NCBI RefSeq assembly: GCF_028737315.1
Contig: NZ_JAQZAO010000008.1
Coordinates: 1-64,000 of the forward strand
DNA: 64,000 bases
Source: Actinomycetospora lemnae
GTDB taxonomy: Bacteria; Actinomycetota; Actinomycetes; Mycobacteriales; Pseudonocardiaceae
Reading direction: 5' to 3'
The first letter of the stretch is position 1; the number at the start of each line of letters is the position of its first letter. Position numbers and translations under genes: made by a program. This document shows, piece after piece, positions 26,140 through 34,480 of this stretch. Under the pieces are notes generated by a model that was not told the origin of the DNA, ran no database searches, and saw only the letters and a list, made by a program, of their open reading frames with translations.

Positions 26140-27233
26140 CCCCCGAGACCGTGGCGGGGCGTCCGGGCGGCCGCGGGGTGCGGCTGCTGCCCAACGCGGT
26201 GACCGTCCTCGCGCTGTGCTCGGGGCTCTCGGGCGTGCAGTTCATGATCTCCGACAACCGCGTCGCGGCCCTCGCCGCGATCGCGCTCGCGGCGGTGTTC
26301 GACGCGCTCGACGGGCGCCTTGCCCGCCTGCTCGACGCGACCAGTCGCATGGGCGCCGAGCTCGACTCGCTGTCGGACTGCGTCTCGTTCGGCGTCTCGC
26401 CCGCCCTGATCCTGTTCCTCTGGACGCTGGACGACATCCGGATCGGCTGGGTCGTCGCGCTCGTGCTCGTGGTCTCGGCCGCGCTGCGCCTCGCGCGCTT
26501 CAACACGCTCTCCGACGACGACGAGGCGCCGCCCTACGCGGGCGAGTTCTTCGTCGGCGTGCCCTCGCCCGCGGGCGCGCTGGTGGCCCTGGCCCCGATG
26601 GCGCTGGAGATCCAGCTCGGGCCGGGGTTCTGGTCGCAGCCGGCGGTAGTCGCCGTGTGGACGGTGCTCGTCGGCACGCTCATGATCAGCCGGGTGCCGA
26701 CCGCTTCGCTGAAGAGCGTCCGCGTGCCGCCCCCGCTGGTCGCGCCCCTGCTCGTCGCGGTGGCCTTCGCGGCGGCGGCGCTGGTGACGTTCCCGTTCGT
26801 GGTCTATGCCGTGGCCGTCGCCGCCTACCTGCTGCACATCCCCTACGCGGTCAGCCGCTACCGCTGGCTGGGCCGCCACCCCGAGGTCTGGCACGTGCCG
26901 CCGCGCCAGCGCCGGGCCGTGCGCCGCGCCCACCGTCGGCTCGGCCTCGCGCCGCCCGGGCGCCCGCTGCGCCGTCGGGTCGCGGGTGCCGCCGCCCGCG
27001 CCGGGTCCGCGGCCCGCAACATCGGCCGGGACCGCGACCAGCGCGAGCGGGAGCGTGATCGCTTCCGCGCCGGGGAGTCGCCGCCGGTCCCGCCCGCCGA
27101 CCGCAACGGACGGGGCGACGGCGTGCGTGACGGTGTGCGGGACAGGCTGCGCGACGGGTCCCGCGACCGCCGGCCCCGCGCCCGCGGCTCCCGGCGCCTC
27201 GGCCTGCGCCGCGACCGGGAGGACCGCCCGTGA
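26136..27233 (+). CDS. pssA: CDP-diacylglycerol-serine O-phosphatidyltransferase
   Basis: A 365-aa enzyme that makes phosphatidylserine, the substrate of the preceding psd. The CDP-alcohol phosphotransferase motif is complete: DALDGRLARLLDATSRMG plus AELDSLSD (D-x2-D-G-x2-A-R-x8-G-x3-D-x3-D, near 53-78). About six to seven TM helices end near residue 245. The last 110 residues are a hydrophilic Arg/Asp-rich tail (for example GDGVRDGVRDRLRDGSRDRR) longer than in typical family members. The ATG at 26136 overlaps the psd stop, and its own stop overlaps the AAA gene start. Confidence 0.95.
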   Translation: MTPETVAGRPGGRGVRLLPNAVTVLALCSGLSGVQFMISDNRVAALAAIALAAVFDALDGRLARLLDATSRMGAELDSLSDCVSFGVSPALILFLWTLDDIRIGWVVALVLVVSAALRLARFNTLSDDDEAPPYAGEFFVGVPSPAGALVALAPMALEIQLGPGFWSQPAVVAVWTVLVGTLMISRVPTASLKSVRVPPPLVAPLLVAVAFAAAALVTFPFVVYAVAVAAYLLHIPYAVSRYRWLGRHPEVWHVPPRQRRAVRRAHRRLGLAPPGRPLRRRVAGAAARAGSAARNIGRDRDQRERERDRFRAGESPPVPPADRNGRGDGVRDGVRDRLRDGSRDRRPRARGSRRLGLRRDREDRP

Positions 27234-29539
27234 GCGCCCCGGTCGGCATCGACCTCCTGGCCCGGCTCGGCACCTCCGCCGGCGACGCGCGCCGCGGCGT
27301 CGTGCGCCTGCACCCCGAGGTCATCACCGCCCTGGGCGTCGAGGCCTGGGACGCGGTCCGCGTGACGGGCGTGCGGACGACCGCCGCCCTCGTCGCTCCG
27401 GCCGCCGACCCCGCCGGCCCGGGCACGGCGGTGCTGGACGAGACGACGATGGTCAACGCCGGTGTCGTCGACGGCTCGACGGTCGGGGTGGTGGCGGCGC
27501 CGGTGGCCGTCGCGCGCCAGGTGGAGCTCGCGGGCTCCCGGCTCGCCACCGCCGCGCTCGCCCCCGAGACGCTGCGCCTGGCCCTGACCGGCAAGGTCCT
27601 GCTCCCCGGCGACACGCTCTCGCTGTTGCCGCAGGACCTCGTGCCCGTCCCCGGGGCCGACGCCGCCGGGGCGCGGCGAGGGCTCGCCGCCGCGCTCGGC
27701 GGCACCTGGACCACCGAGCTCGTCACCGTCACCGCCGCCGAGGCCCCGAGCGGCACCGACCCGTCGGCGGCCCTCGTCGTCGCGCCGACGACGGTCGTGC
27801 GCTGGCGCAACGGGGCGAGCACCGGTGCGACGCCCGCCGTGGTCGCCGCGAGCCCCGTGCCGGCACGGCGCGCGGGGACGTCGCCGGCCTCCCTCCTCGG
27901 CGAGGCCGGAGCCGCGGCCCCCGCGACCGCCCCCGCCCCCGCCCCCGCGCCCGAGGTCCCGGCCGAGCCGACCGTCGCCGTCGCGGACCTCATCGGCCAG
28001 GCCGGGCCCGCCCGCCGCCTCGCCGAGTGGTTCGACCTCGTGTTCCGGCGCCCCGACCTGCTCGAACGGCTCGGCGCGGCGCCGCGGCTGGGCGTGCTGG
28101 TCAGCGGGCCGGAGGGCGTCGGCAAGGCGACGCTCGTGCGCGCGGTCGCCACCGAGGAGGGCGTGCGGGTCGTGCGGCTCGACGCCCCGGCCGCCGCGGC
28201 CATCGAGGCGGGCGCCGCGGCCGCGCGCGTCCGGGAAGCCGTCGACGACGCGACCGCGAGCGGCCCGACCGTCCTGCTCGTCACCGACGGCGAGGTGCTG
28301 CTGCCGGCGACGGACCCGCCGCCGCTGTCGACGCTCGTGCTCGAGGCGCTGCGCCGGGCCGTGGCGACGCCGGGGACCGCGCTGGTGGTGACGTCGGGGC
28401 GGACGGAGGCGCTCGACCCGCGCCTGCGCGGCGCCGACCTCGTCGACCGCGAGCTCACCCTGCCCGCCCCCGGCGACCGCGACCGCGCCGACCTGCTGCG
28501 CGTGCTGCTGCGCGGGGTGCCGCTGGCGAAGGACGTCGACCTCGGCGCCGTCGGCGCGCGGACCCCGGGGTTCGTGGCCGGCGACCTCGTCGCCCTGCGC
28601 CGCGAGGCGGCCGTGCGGGCGGCGCTGCGCGCCGGGACGAGCGAGGAGGACCCGACGCTCGGCACCGACGATCTGCTCGGCGCCGTGTCGTCGGTGCGCC
28701 CGGCGTCGCTGTCGACGGGGTCGCAGACGCTGTCGTCGGGCGGGCTGACGCTCGACCGGGTCGGCGACATGGTGGAGACCAAGCAGGCGCTCACCGAGAC
28801 GATCCTCTGGCCGCTGCGCTACCCCGACTCGTTCGCGCGCCTCGGCGTCTCGCCGCCCCGCGGGGTGCTGCTCTACGGCCCGCCCGGGTGCGGCAAGACG
28901 TTCCTCGTGCGGGCGCTGGCGGGGACCGGCTCGCTCAACGTCTTCGTGGTCAAGGGCGCGGAGGTGCTCGACAAGTACGTCGGCGAGTCCGAGCGGGCGG
29001 TGCGCTCGCTGTTCGCCCGGGCCGCGGCGGCGTCCCCGGCGCTGGTGTTCCTCGACGAGATCGACGCGCTGGCCCCGCGCCGCGGCGGCTCGACCGACGC
29101 CGGCGTCGCCGACCGGGTCGTCGCCGCCCTGCTCACCGAGCTGGACGGCGCCGAGCCGCTGCGCGACGTCGTCGTGCTCGGGGCCACCAACCGCCCCGAG
29201 CTCATCGACCCGGCGCTGCTGCGGCCCGGGCGCCTCGAGCGCCGCGTCTACGTGCCGCCGCCGGACGCCGCCGCTCGGGCGGACATCCTGCGGGCCGCGG
29301 CACGCGACACCCCGCTCGCCGACGACGTCGACCTCGACGCGCTCGCGCAGGACCTCGACCGCTACTCGGCCGCCGACTGCGCCGCGCTCGTCCGCGAGGC
29401 GGCGCTGACCGCGATGCGGACGTCGCTGGAGTCCACGGAGGTCTCGGCGCAGGACCTGGCCACCGCCCGCGAGGCCGTGCGGCCCTCGCTGGACCCGCGC
29501 CAGCTCGCGGAGCTGGAGGCCTACGCCGGCGAGAACTAG
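27230..29539 (+). CDS. VCP/CDC48-like AAA+ ATPase with two AAA modules
   Basis: A 769-aa protein homologous to M. tuberculosis Rv0435c. The N-terminal CDC48-N-like barrel spans 1-190, an Ala/Pro linker 205-240, D1 about 245-460 and D2 about 500-760. D2 is complete: Walker A GPPGCGKT near 549, Walker B FLDEIDAL near 608, then GATNRPELIDPALLRPGR near 655-672. D1 keeps Walker A (GPEGVGKAT near 296), but its Walker B position reads VLLVTDGEV without the Asp-Glu pair, so D1 probably binds but does not hydrolyse ATP. The GTG at 27230 overlaps the pssA stop. Its role is unknown; coupling to phospholipid genes is conserved. Confidence 0.92.
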   Translation: MSAPVGIDLLARLGTSAGDARRGVVRLHPEVITALGVEAWDAVRVTGVRTTAALVAPAADPAGPGTAVLDETTMVNAGVVDGSTVGVVAAPVAVARQVELAGSRLATAALAPETLRLALTGKVLLPGDTLSLLPQDLVPVPGADAAGARRGLAAALGGTWTTELVTVTAAEAPSGTDPSAALVVAPTTVVRWRNGASTGATPAVVAASPVPARRAGTSPASLLGEAGAAAPATAPAPAPAPEVPAEPTVAVADLIGQAGPARRLAEWFDLVFRRPDLLERLGAAPRLGVLVSGPEGVGKATLVRAVATEEGVRVVRLDAPAAAAIEAGAAAARVREAVDDATASGPTVLLVTDGEVLLPATDPPPLSTLVLEALRRAVATPGTALVVTSGRTEALDPRLRGADLVDRELTLPAPGDRDRADLLRVLLRGVPLAKDVDLGAVGARTPGFVAGDLVALRREAAVRAALRAGTSEEDPTLGTDDLLGAVSSVRPASLSTGSQTLSSGGLTLDRVGDMVETKQALTETILWPLRYPDSFARLGVSPPRGVLLYGPPGCGKTFLVRALAGTGSLNVFVVKGAEVLDKYVGESERAVRSLFARAAAASPALVFLDEIDALAPRRGGSTDAGVADRVVAALLTELDGAEPLRDVVVLGATNRPELIDPALLRPGRLERRVYVPPPDAAARADILRAAARDTPLADDVDLDALAQDLDRYSAADCAALVREAALTAMRTSLESTEVSAQDLATAREAVRPSLDPRQLAELEAYAGEN

Positions 29540-29558
29540 TCGGTCGCGCCGGGGACGA

Positions 29559-30359
29559 CTAACCGCGGTTCTGGCCCCAGTTGTTCGTCGCGATGACGAT
29601 CACGCCGGGCGAGGCGCCGGCGATGCCGTCGAAGCGCGGCATCACGCGCAGCCCGAAGTCGCGGGCGATGGCCTCGGCGGCACCCTGCTCGCCGGTGTTC
29701 GGCCGGTAGTAGACGGTGCTCTCGGGGATGACGCCGCTCGGGTAGTTGCCGACCTCGACGACGTTCCAGCCCTCGGCGCGCAGCTGACCCGCGGCCCGGT
29801 CGGCCAGCCCGACGATCGTCGAGTTGTTGAAGACCCGCACCTCGACCGCGCGGTTCACGCCGACGCCGCCACCGCCGCCACCGCCGCCACCGCCGGGGGC
29901 CCCACCGGACCCGCCGCCGGGGCCCCCGGCGACCACGCCGCCGCCGGCACCACCGGGGGCGCCACCCGGGGCACCGCCGCCGGGCACGATCGGCGCGCCG
30001 ACCGCGGGGCCGGCACCGACACCGCCGGGCGCCCCGGGGCCACCGGGCTGCCCGGGCACGCCGCCGGGGAGGGCACCGGGCTGACCGGGACCACCGGGCT
30101 GTCCGGGCTGTCCGGGGCCACCGGGCTGTCCGGGGAGCGCGCCGGGCACGCCGGCCTGGTTCGGGGGCGGCGGCAGCGGCGAGCTGTTGCCCGTCGCCCC
30201 GGGCAGCGGCGGCGCGGGGCTCGCGGGCGCGGCCGTGGGGCTGGACGGCCCCTCGCCACCGAGGGCGAGCAGGCCGACGACGGCGGCGACGCCCGCGATC
30301 GCGAGCAGCACGATGCCCGCGATCCGCATGCGTGAGGCGTCGGACCCGGGCCCTGTCAT
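29559..30359 (-). CDS. Single-pass LytR_C-domain envelope protein
   Basis: A 266-aa protein. One TM segment (about residues 14-34) anchors it; residues 35-165 are an extracellular Pro/Gly linker with collagen-like GQPGGPG repeats and a poly-Gly run; residues 168-262 form a LytR_C domain (VEVRVFNNSTIVGLADRAAGQLRAEGWNV). This matches the mycobacterial Rv0431 protein beside Rv0430, linked to envelope integrity and vesicle release. It ends 19 bp from the stop of the convergent AAA gene and follows the DUF3263 gene on the same strand with a 76-bp gap. Confidence 0.88.
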   Translation of the reverse strand: MTGPGSDASRMRIAGIVLLAIAGVAAVVGLLALGGEGPSSPTAAPASPAPPLPGATGNSSPLPPPPNQAGVPGALPGQPGGPGQPGQPGGPGQPGALPGGVPGQPGGPGAPGGVGAGPAVGAPIVPGGGAPGGAPGGAGGGVVAGGPGGGSGGAPGGGGGGGGGGVGVNRAVEVRVFNNSTIVGLADRAAGQLRAEGWNVVEVGNYPSGVIPESTVYYRPNTGEQGAAEAIARDFGLRVMPRFDGIAGASPGVIVIATNNWGQNRG

Positions 30360-30435
30360 CTCCTGCTCCCCTCAGCGGACATCGTCCGCCTCGCCGCTCG
30401 CTCGAGCGGATGACCGCTCGGGAGTCAGGAGACCA

Positions 30436-30735
30436 TCAACGGGGCTCCACACCGAGGCGACGCGCCGCACGGGCCCGCTGCCGACTCTGGCGGAGGCGGC
30501 GCAGCCGCTTGACGAGCATGGGGTCGGCGGCGAGGGCCTCCGGCCGGTCGACCAGGGCGTTGAGCACCTGGTAGTAGCGGGTGGCGGACATGTCGAAGAG
30601 CTCGCGGATCGCCTGCTCCTTGGCGCCCGCGTACTTCCACCACTGGCGCTCGAACGCGAGGATCTCGCGATCGCGCCGGTCGAGCCCGTCCGAGGGCTCG
30701 TCCTGCGGGGGCTGCACCCGAACGGCGTCCGCCAC
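30436..30735 (-). CDS. DUF3263 protein
   Basis: A 99-aa soluble protein with the DUF3263 core [41 protein letters not shown], here spread over residues 22-62. The core looks like a helix-turn-helix ([20 protein letters not shown]), so DNA binding is possible. A basic C-terminus follows. The start is GTG 30735. It matches Rv0430 in M. tuberculosis, also located between the LytR_C protein and def. Confidence 0.9.
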   Translation of the reverse strand: MADAVRVQPPQDEPSDGLDRRDREILAFERQWWKYAGAKEQAIRELFDMSATRYYQVLNALVDRPEALAADPMLVKRLRRLRQSRQRARAARRLGVEPR

Positions 30736-30906
30736 GCTCCTCGCCTCCTGCCCACCACGCCTGCCGAGCCGAATGACACGCCTGTCATTCGGGCCCCTCC
30801 ATTACAGCACGGCGCCCCGACAACGCGCGGACTCTCCCGCCGATGGGGTCGAGCTCCGGCTGCGCTCCGCCTCCCGGGCGTCGGGAACGCCGCTCGTGGC
30901 GGGCAC

Positions 30907-30912
30907 TACGGT
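30907..30912 (+). promoter_or_regulatory. -10 box TACGGT, leaderless promoter candidate for def
   Basis: TACGGT ends 7 nt before GTG 30920. Its use excludes the alternative in-frame GTG at 30911, which overlaps the box. Confidence 0.55.
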
Positions 30913-30919
30913 GCCCGCC

Positions 30920-31507
30920 GTGACCGTTCGGCGCGTCGTCATCCTCGGCGACCCGGTGCTGCACCGGCCCACGCGGCCCGTCGCCCCCGAGGAGCTGGGT
31001 GGCGAGTCGCTGCGCGCGCTCGTCGACGACCTCTTCGAGACGATGGACGCCGCGAACGGGGTCGGGCTCGCCGCCAACCAGATCGGCGACGACCGGCGGG
31101 TGTTCGTCTTCGACTGCCCCGACCCCGAGCAGGGCGGGGAGCACCGTCGCGGCGTCGTCGTCAACCCCGTCCTGACCGCCGACCCGCCGCCCGGGACCAT
31201 GCCCGACCCCGACGAGGACGAGGAGGGCTGCCTGTCGGTGCCCGGCGAGTCGTTCCCGACCGGGCGCGCGGCGTACGCCGAGGTGCGGGGCACGGACGTC
31301 GACGGCGCCGAGGTCGTCGTCACCGGGACGGGCTACCTGGCCCGCTGCCTGCAGCACGAGACCGACCACCTCGACGGGTACCTCTACGTCGACCGCCTCG
31401 TCGGCCGGTACCGCCGCGCCGCCAAGCGCGCCGTCCGCGACCACGGCTGGGGCGTCCCCGGCCACTCCTGGATGCCGGGCGTCGACCCCGACCCGTTCGG
31501 GCACTGA
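30920..31507 (+). CDS. def: Peptide deformylase
   Basis: A 195-aa metalloprotease that removes the N-formyl group from nascent proteins. All three active motifs are present: [10 protein letters not shown] near 49-58, [10 protein letters not shown] near 101-110 and QHETDHLDG near 142-150 (HExDH, metal ligands Cys and two His). A tail of about 30 residues ([19 protein letters not shown]) follows the core, as in actinobacterial type 1 enzymes. The start is GTG 30920, apparently leaderless. It is divergent from the DUF3263 gene as in mycobacteria. Confidence 0.96.
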   Translation: MTVRRVVILGDPVLHRPTRPVAPEELGGESLRALVDDLFETMDAANGVGLAANQIGDDRRVFVFDCPDPEQGGEHRRGVVVNPVLTADPPPGTMPDPDEDEEGCLSVPGESFPTGRAAYAEVRGTDVDGAEVVVTGTGYLARCLQHETDHLDGYLYVDRLVGRYRRAAKRAVRDHGWGVPGHSWMPGVDPDPFGH

Positions 31508-31572
31508 GCCGCGCCGTCCGCCCACAGCGGACAGGGCGGTCCGCACGCGTGCAACGGTGTAAGCACGGGTGC

Positions 31573-32481
31573 ATGGACGAGCTCGACGCCTACTCCCGCA
31601 CCGTGAGCGCGGTCGCGGCCTCCGTGGGCCCGTCGGTCGCCGCGGTGCGCGCGGGGCGGGGCAGCGGGTCGGCCGTGGTCGTCGACCCCGGGGTGCTGGT
31701 CACGAACGCCCACGTCGTCGGCGGCCACCGCTCCGGCGAGGTGGCCTACGCCGACGGCAGCGAGGGCCGGGTGACGGTGCGCGGCACCGACCCGCTCTCC
31801 GACCTCGCCGTCCTGACGACGCCCGACCCCACCCCGCCCGCGCTGGAGCTGGGCGACGCGGGGCAGCTGGTCGTCGGGCAGCTCGTCGTCGCCGTCGGGA
31901 ACCCGCTGGGGCTCGCCGGGTCGGTCACGGCCGGCGTGGTCAGCGGCCTGGGCCGGGCGCTGCCGGTACGCAGCCGGACGGCGAGCCGGGTGGTCGAGGA
32001 CGTCATCCAGACCGACGCCGCGCTGAACCCGGGCAACTCCGGCGGCGCGCTCGCCGACGCCTCGGGGCGCGTGGTCGGCATCAACACCGCCGTCGCCGGG
32101 GTGGGCCTGGGCCTCGCGGTGCCGATCACCGCGACGACCCGGCGCATCCTCGCCAGCCTGCGCGAGGACGGGCGCGTGCGCCGCGGCTACCTCGGGCTGG
32201 TCGGCGCGCCCGCGCCCCTGCCCGCGGACGTCGCCGCACGCCTGGGGCGTCCGCGCGGCCTGCGCGTCGCCGAGGTCGTGCCGGGCAGCCCCGCCGCCCG
32301 CGCCGGCCTGCACGCCGGCGACCTCGTGGTGTCCGCCGACCGCGAGCCGGTCAGCGACGCCCAGGGCCTGCAGCGCCGCCTGTTCGCGACCTCGATCGGG
32401 CGCACGATGCCGGTGACGGTGCTGCGGGGCGAGGCCATGGTCGACGTGCTCGCCGTGCCGTCGGAGCTGACCGACCACTGA
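31573..32481 (+). CDS. HtrA/DegP-like trypsin-fold serine protease with PDZ domain, no signal peptide
   Basis: A 302-aa protein. The S1C protease domain has a complete triad: His in VTNAHVVGG near 43-51, Asp in DPLSDLAVL near 73-81 and Ser in NPGNSGGAL near 152-160. A PDZ domain follows (about 205-295; GSPAARAGLHAGDLVVSADREPV). Unlike typical actinobacterial HtrA proteins, there is no N-terminal signal or TM segment: the protein starts MDELDAYSRTVSAVAASVGPSV. It would therefore be cytoplasmic unless a start was missed, and no in-frame hydrophobic extension is seen. It follows def by 65 bp and precedes the TPP riboswitch. Confidence 0.88.
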   Translation: MDELDAYSRTVSAVAASVGPSVAAVRAGRGSGSAVVVDPGVLVTNAHVVGGHRSGEVAYADGSEGRVTVRGTDPLSDLAVLTTPDPTPPALELGDAGQLVVGQLVVAVGNPLGLAGSVTAGVVSGLGRALPVRSRTASRVVEDVIQTDAALNPGNSGGALADASGRVVGINTAVAGVGLGLAVPITATTRRILASLREDGRVRRGYLGLVGAPAPLPADVAARLGRPRGLRVAEVVPGSPAARAGLHAGDLVVSADREPVSDAQGLQRRLFATSIGRTMPVTVLRGEAMVDVLAVPSELTDH

Positions 32482-32580
32482 ACACAGGCCGGTCACGGTG
32501 AAGGTCGCGGTGCCGGTCGCGTTGCCGGGTGCGGGGTCGACGGTTAGCGTCCGCGCCGTCGTCGGGCACCCCGGCGGCAC

Positions 32581-32666
32581 CACGCGGGAGTCCGCCGGGA
32601 GCGGGCTGAGAGGGCGGCTGGTGGCCGCCGACCGCCGGACCAGCCGGGTCATGCCGGCATGGGAGG
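32581..32666 (+). promoter_or_regulatory. TPP riboswitch (THI element) upstream of thiD
   Basis: Conserved parts are in order: GCGGGCTGAGAGGGCGGC (the pyrimidine-sensing CTGAGA at 32605-32612), then GACCAGCCGGGTCATGCCGG and GGGAGG. The 3' end places the GGGAGG next to the thiD start at 32675, so control could be by hiding the ribosome-binding site. A -10-like TAGCGT lies at 32545-32550. Confidence 0.9.
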
Positions 32667-32674
32667 AACGCCCG

Positions 32675-33529
32675 ATGAGCGGCACCCACGACGGCACCCA
32701 CGACCGCACCCCGCCCGTCGCGCTCGCGATCGCCGGCACCGACTCCGGCGGCGGCGCCGGGCTGACCGCCGACGTCCGCGCCTTCACCGCCTGCGGCGTC
32801 CACGGGGCCGTGGCGGTCGCGGCGGTGACCGTGCAGAACTCGGTCGGCGTCGAGGGCTTCCACGCGATCCCGCCCGACGTCGTCGCCGCCCAGATCCGGA
32901 CGGTCGCGGGCGACATGGGCGTCGACGCCGCGAAGACGGGGATGCTCGCGTCGACCGAGATCATCGAGGCGGTCGCCGCGGCCGGCGACGAGGTCGGGCT
33001 CGGCACGCGGGTGCCGTTCGTCGTCGACCCCGTGGCGGCGTCGATGCACGGCCACCAGCTCCTGGCCGACGACGCACTGGACACGCTGCGCTCGGTGCTG
33101 ATCCCGCGCGCCACGCTCGTCACGCCGAACCTCGACGAGGTGCGCCTGCTCGTCGGGGTCGAGGTGGTCGACGACGCCTCCGCGCGCGCGGCCGCCCGGG
33201 CGCTGCTCGACCTCGGGGCGGGCGCGGCGCTGGTCAAGGGCGGGCACCTGACCGGCTCGCCGGACGTCGTCGACCTGCTCGTGTGCGCCGACGGCACCGA
33301 GCGCGCGTTCTCCTCCCCGCGCCGCGACACCGAGCACAGCCACGGTGGCGGGGACTCGCTGGCGTCGTCGATCACGGCGGGGCTGGCGCGGGGCATGGCG
33401 CTGGTGGACGCCGTGGCGCTGGGCAAGGCGTACATCACCCGCGCGGTCGACCACGCCTACCCGCTCGGCGCCGGCCACGGGCCCGTGTCGTCGCTGTGGT
33501 CGGTGGCTGCGTGGGAGCCGGGCGCCTGA
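32675..33529 (+). CDS. thiD: Hydroxymethylpyrimidine (phosphate) kinase, ThiD, first paralogue
   Basis: A 284-aa ribokinase-fold kinase of the thiamine pyrimidine branch (HMP to HMP-P to HMP-PP). Family motifs: IAGTDSGGGAGLTADVRAF near 18-36, AVTVQNSVGVEGFHAIP near 49-65, AAKTGMLAS near 86-94 and TPNLDEVRLLVG near 148-159. At the anion hole, where most ThiD proteins have HGTGC, this one reads HSHGGGDSLASS. Asp therefore replaces the Cys, as in sugar kinases, so activity or substrate may differ. It lies 9 bp after a TPP riboswitch and 15 bp before a second thiD copy. Confidence 0.88.
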   Translation: MSGTHDGTHDRTPPVALAIAGTDSGGGAGLTADVRAFTACGVHGAVAVAAVTVQNSVGVEGFHAIPPDVVAAQIRTVAGDMGVDAAKTGMLASTEIIEAVAAAGDEVGLGTRVPFVVDPVAASMHGHQLLADDALDTLRSVLIPRATLVTPNLDEVRLLVGVEVVDDASARAAARALLDLGAGAALVKGGHLTGSPDVVDLLVCADGTERAFSSPRRDTEHSHGGGDSLASSITAGLARGMALVDAVALGKAYITRAVDHAYPLGAGHGPVSSLWSVAAWEPGA

Positions 33530-33544
33530 CGCGATGATGTCGTG

Positions 33545-34408
33545 ATGGCCGAGACCCCGCCCCGGGCGCTGACGATCGCCGGCTCCGACTCCGGCGGCGC
33601 CGCCGGGCTCGAGGCCGACCTGCGGGCGATGACCGCGTGCGGGGTGCACGGGTGCGTGGCCGTCACCGCGGTGACCGTGCAGAACTCGCTCGGGGTCTCC
33701 GGGGTGCACCTGGTGCCGCCGGAGACGGTCGCGGCCCAGGTCCGTGCCGTGGTCACCGACATCGGCGTGGGCGCGGCGAAGACCGGGATGCTCGCGTCGG
33801 CGCCGATCATCGAGGCGGTCGCGGACGTCGTCGACGAGGTCGGCATCGGGCGCGGGGAGGGGCCGGACACGAGGCGCGGCGGAGCGCGACCGTCGACGAC
33901 CGTGCCCTTCGTCGTCGACCCCGTCGCGGCGTCGATGGCCGGGGAGCCCCTGCTCGCCGAGGACGCGATGGAGGCCATCCGGACGCGGCTGTTCCCGCGC
34001 GCGGCGCTCGCCACCCCGAACCTCGACGAGGTGCGCCTGCTCGTCGGCGTGACCGTCACCGACACGGCGAGCGCGCTCGAGGCGGCCAAAGCGCTGCACG
34101 CACTGGGACCGCGGTACGTGCTGGTCAAGGGCGGGCACCTGCGCGGGTCGCCGGAGGTCACCGACCTGCTCTACGACGGGTCCGAGTCCTGGGAGTTCTC
34201 CGGCCCGCGCATCGACACCCCCGACGTGCACGGCGCGGGCGACGCCCTGGCCAGCGCGACCTGCGCCGCGCTGGCCCGGGGCCTGGCGATGCCCGACGCC
34301 GTCGCCTCCGCCGAGCGCTACATCCGCCGCGCGGTCGCCGAGTCCTACCCCCTCGGCGCGGGCGTCGGCCCGGTGTCGCCACTGTGGGCCGTGCAGGCGC
34401 ACCGGTGA
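33545..34408 (+). CDS. thiD: Hydroxymethylpyrimidine (phosphate) kinase, ThiD, second paralogue
   Basis: A 287-aa paralogue of the preceding gene, alignable end to end (IAGSDSGGAAGLEADLRAM, AVTVQNSLGV, AAKTGMLAS, TPNLDEVRLLVG). The anion hole is HGAGDALAS, again Asp where ThiD normally has Cys. It carries an about 15-residue insertion (GEGPDTRRGGARPSTT region near 102-117) not present in its twin, just before VPFVVDPVAASM. ATG 33545 is the start. It is the second cistron under the TPP riboswitch. Whether one copy now makes a different phosphorylated product, for example pyridoxine-related, cannot be told from sequence. Confidence 0.88.
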   Translation: MAETPPRALTIAGSDSGGAAGLEADLRAMTACGVHGCVAVTAVTVQNSLGVSGVHLVPPETVAAQVRAVVTDIGVGAAKTGMLASAPIIEAVADVVDEVGIGRGEGPDTRRGGARPSTTVPFVVDPVAASMAGEPLLAEDAMEAIRTRLFPRAALATPNLDEVRLLVGVTVTDTASALEAAKALHALGPRYVLVKGGHLRGSPEVTDLLYDGSESWEFSGPRIDTPDVHGAGDALASATCAALARGLAMPDAVASAERYIRRAVAESYPLGAGVGPVSPLWAVQAHR

Positions 34409-34480
34409 GGTGCGCTGCGCGCAGGTGAGCAGAAAGACGTGCTGGAGCACTTCTTTCTGCTCACGAGCGCGGAGCGCACC
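34409..34480. repeat. Dispersed structured repeat, family 2, copy A (convergent junction)
   Basis: A 40-nt hairpin at 34425-34464 (GTGAGCAGAAAGA... paired with ...TCTTTCTGCTCAC, inner stem GTGCT/AGCAC) is nested in outer arms GGTGCGCT and AGCGCACC. The same element is at 41066-41154. It starts directly after the thiD stop and runs into the 3' end of the opposing dehydrogenase, providing its stop codon and last residues. Confidence 0.85.
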
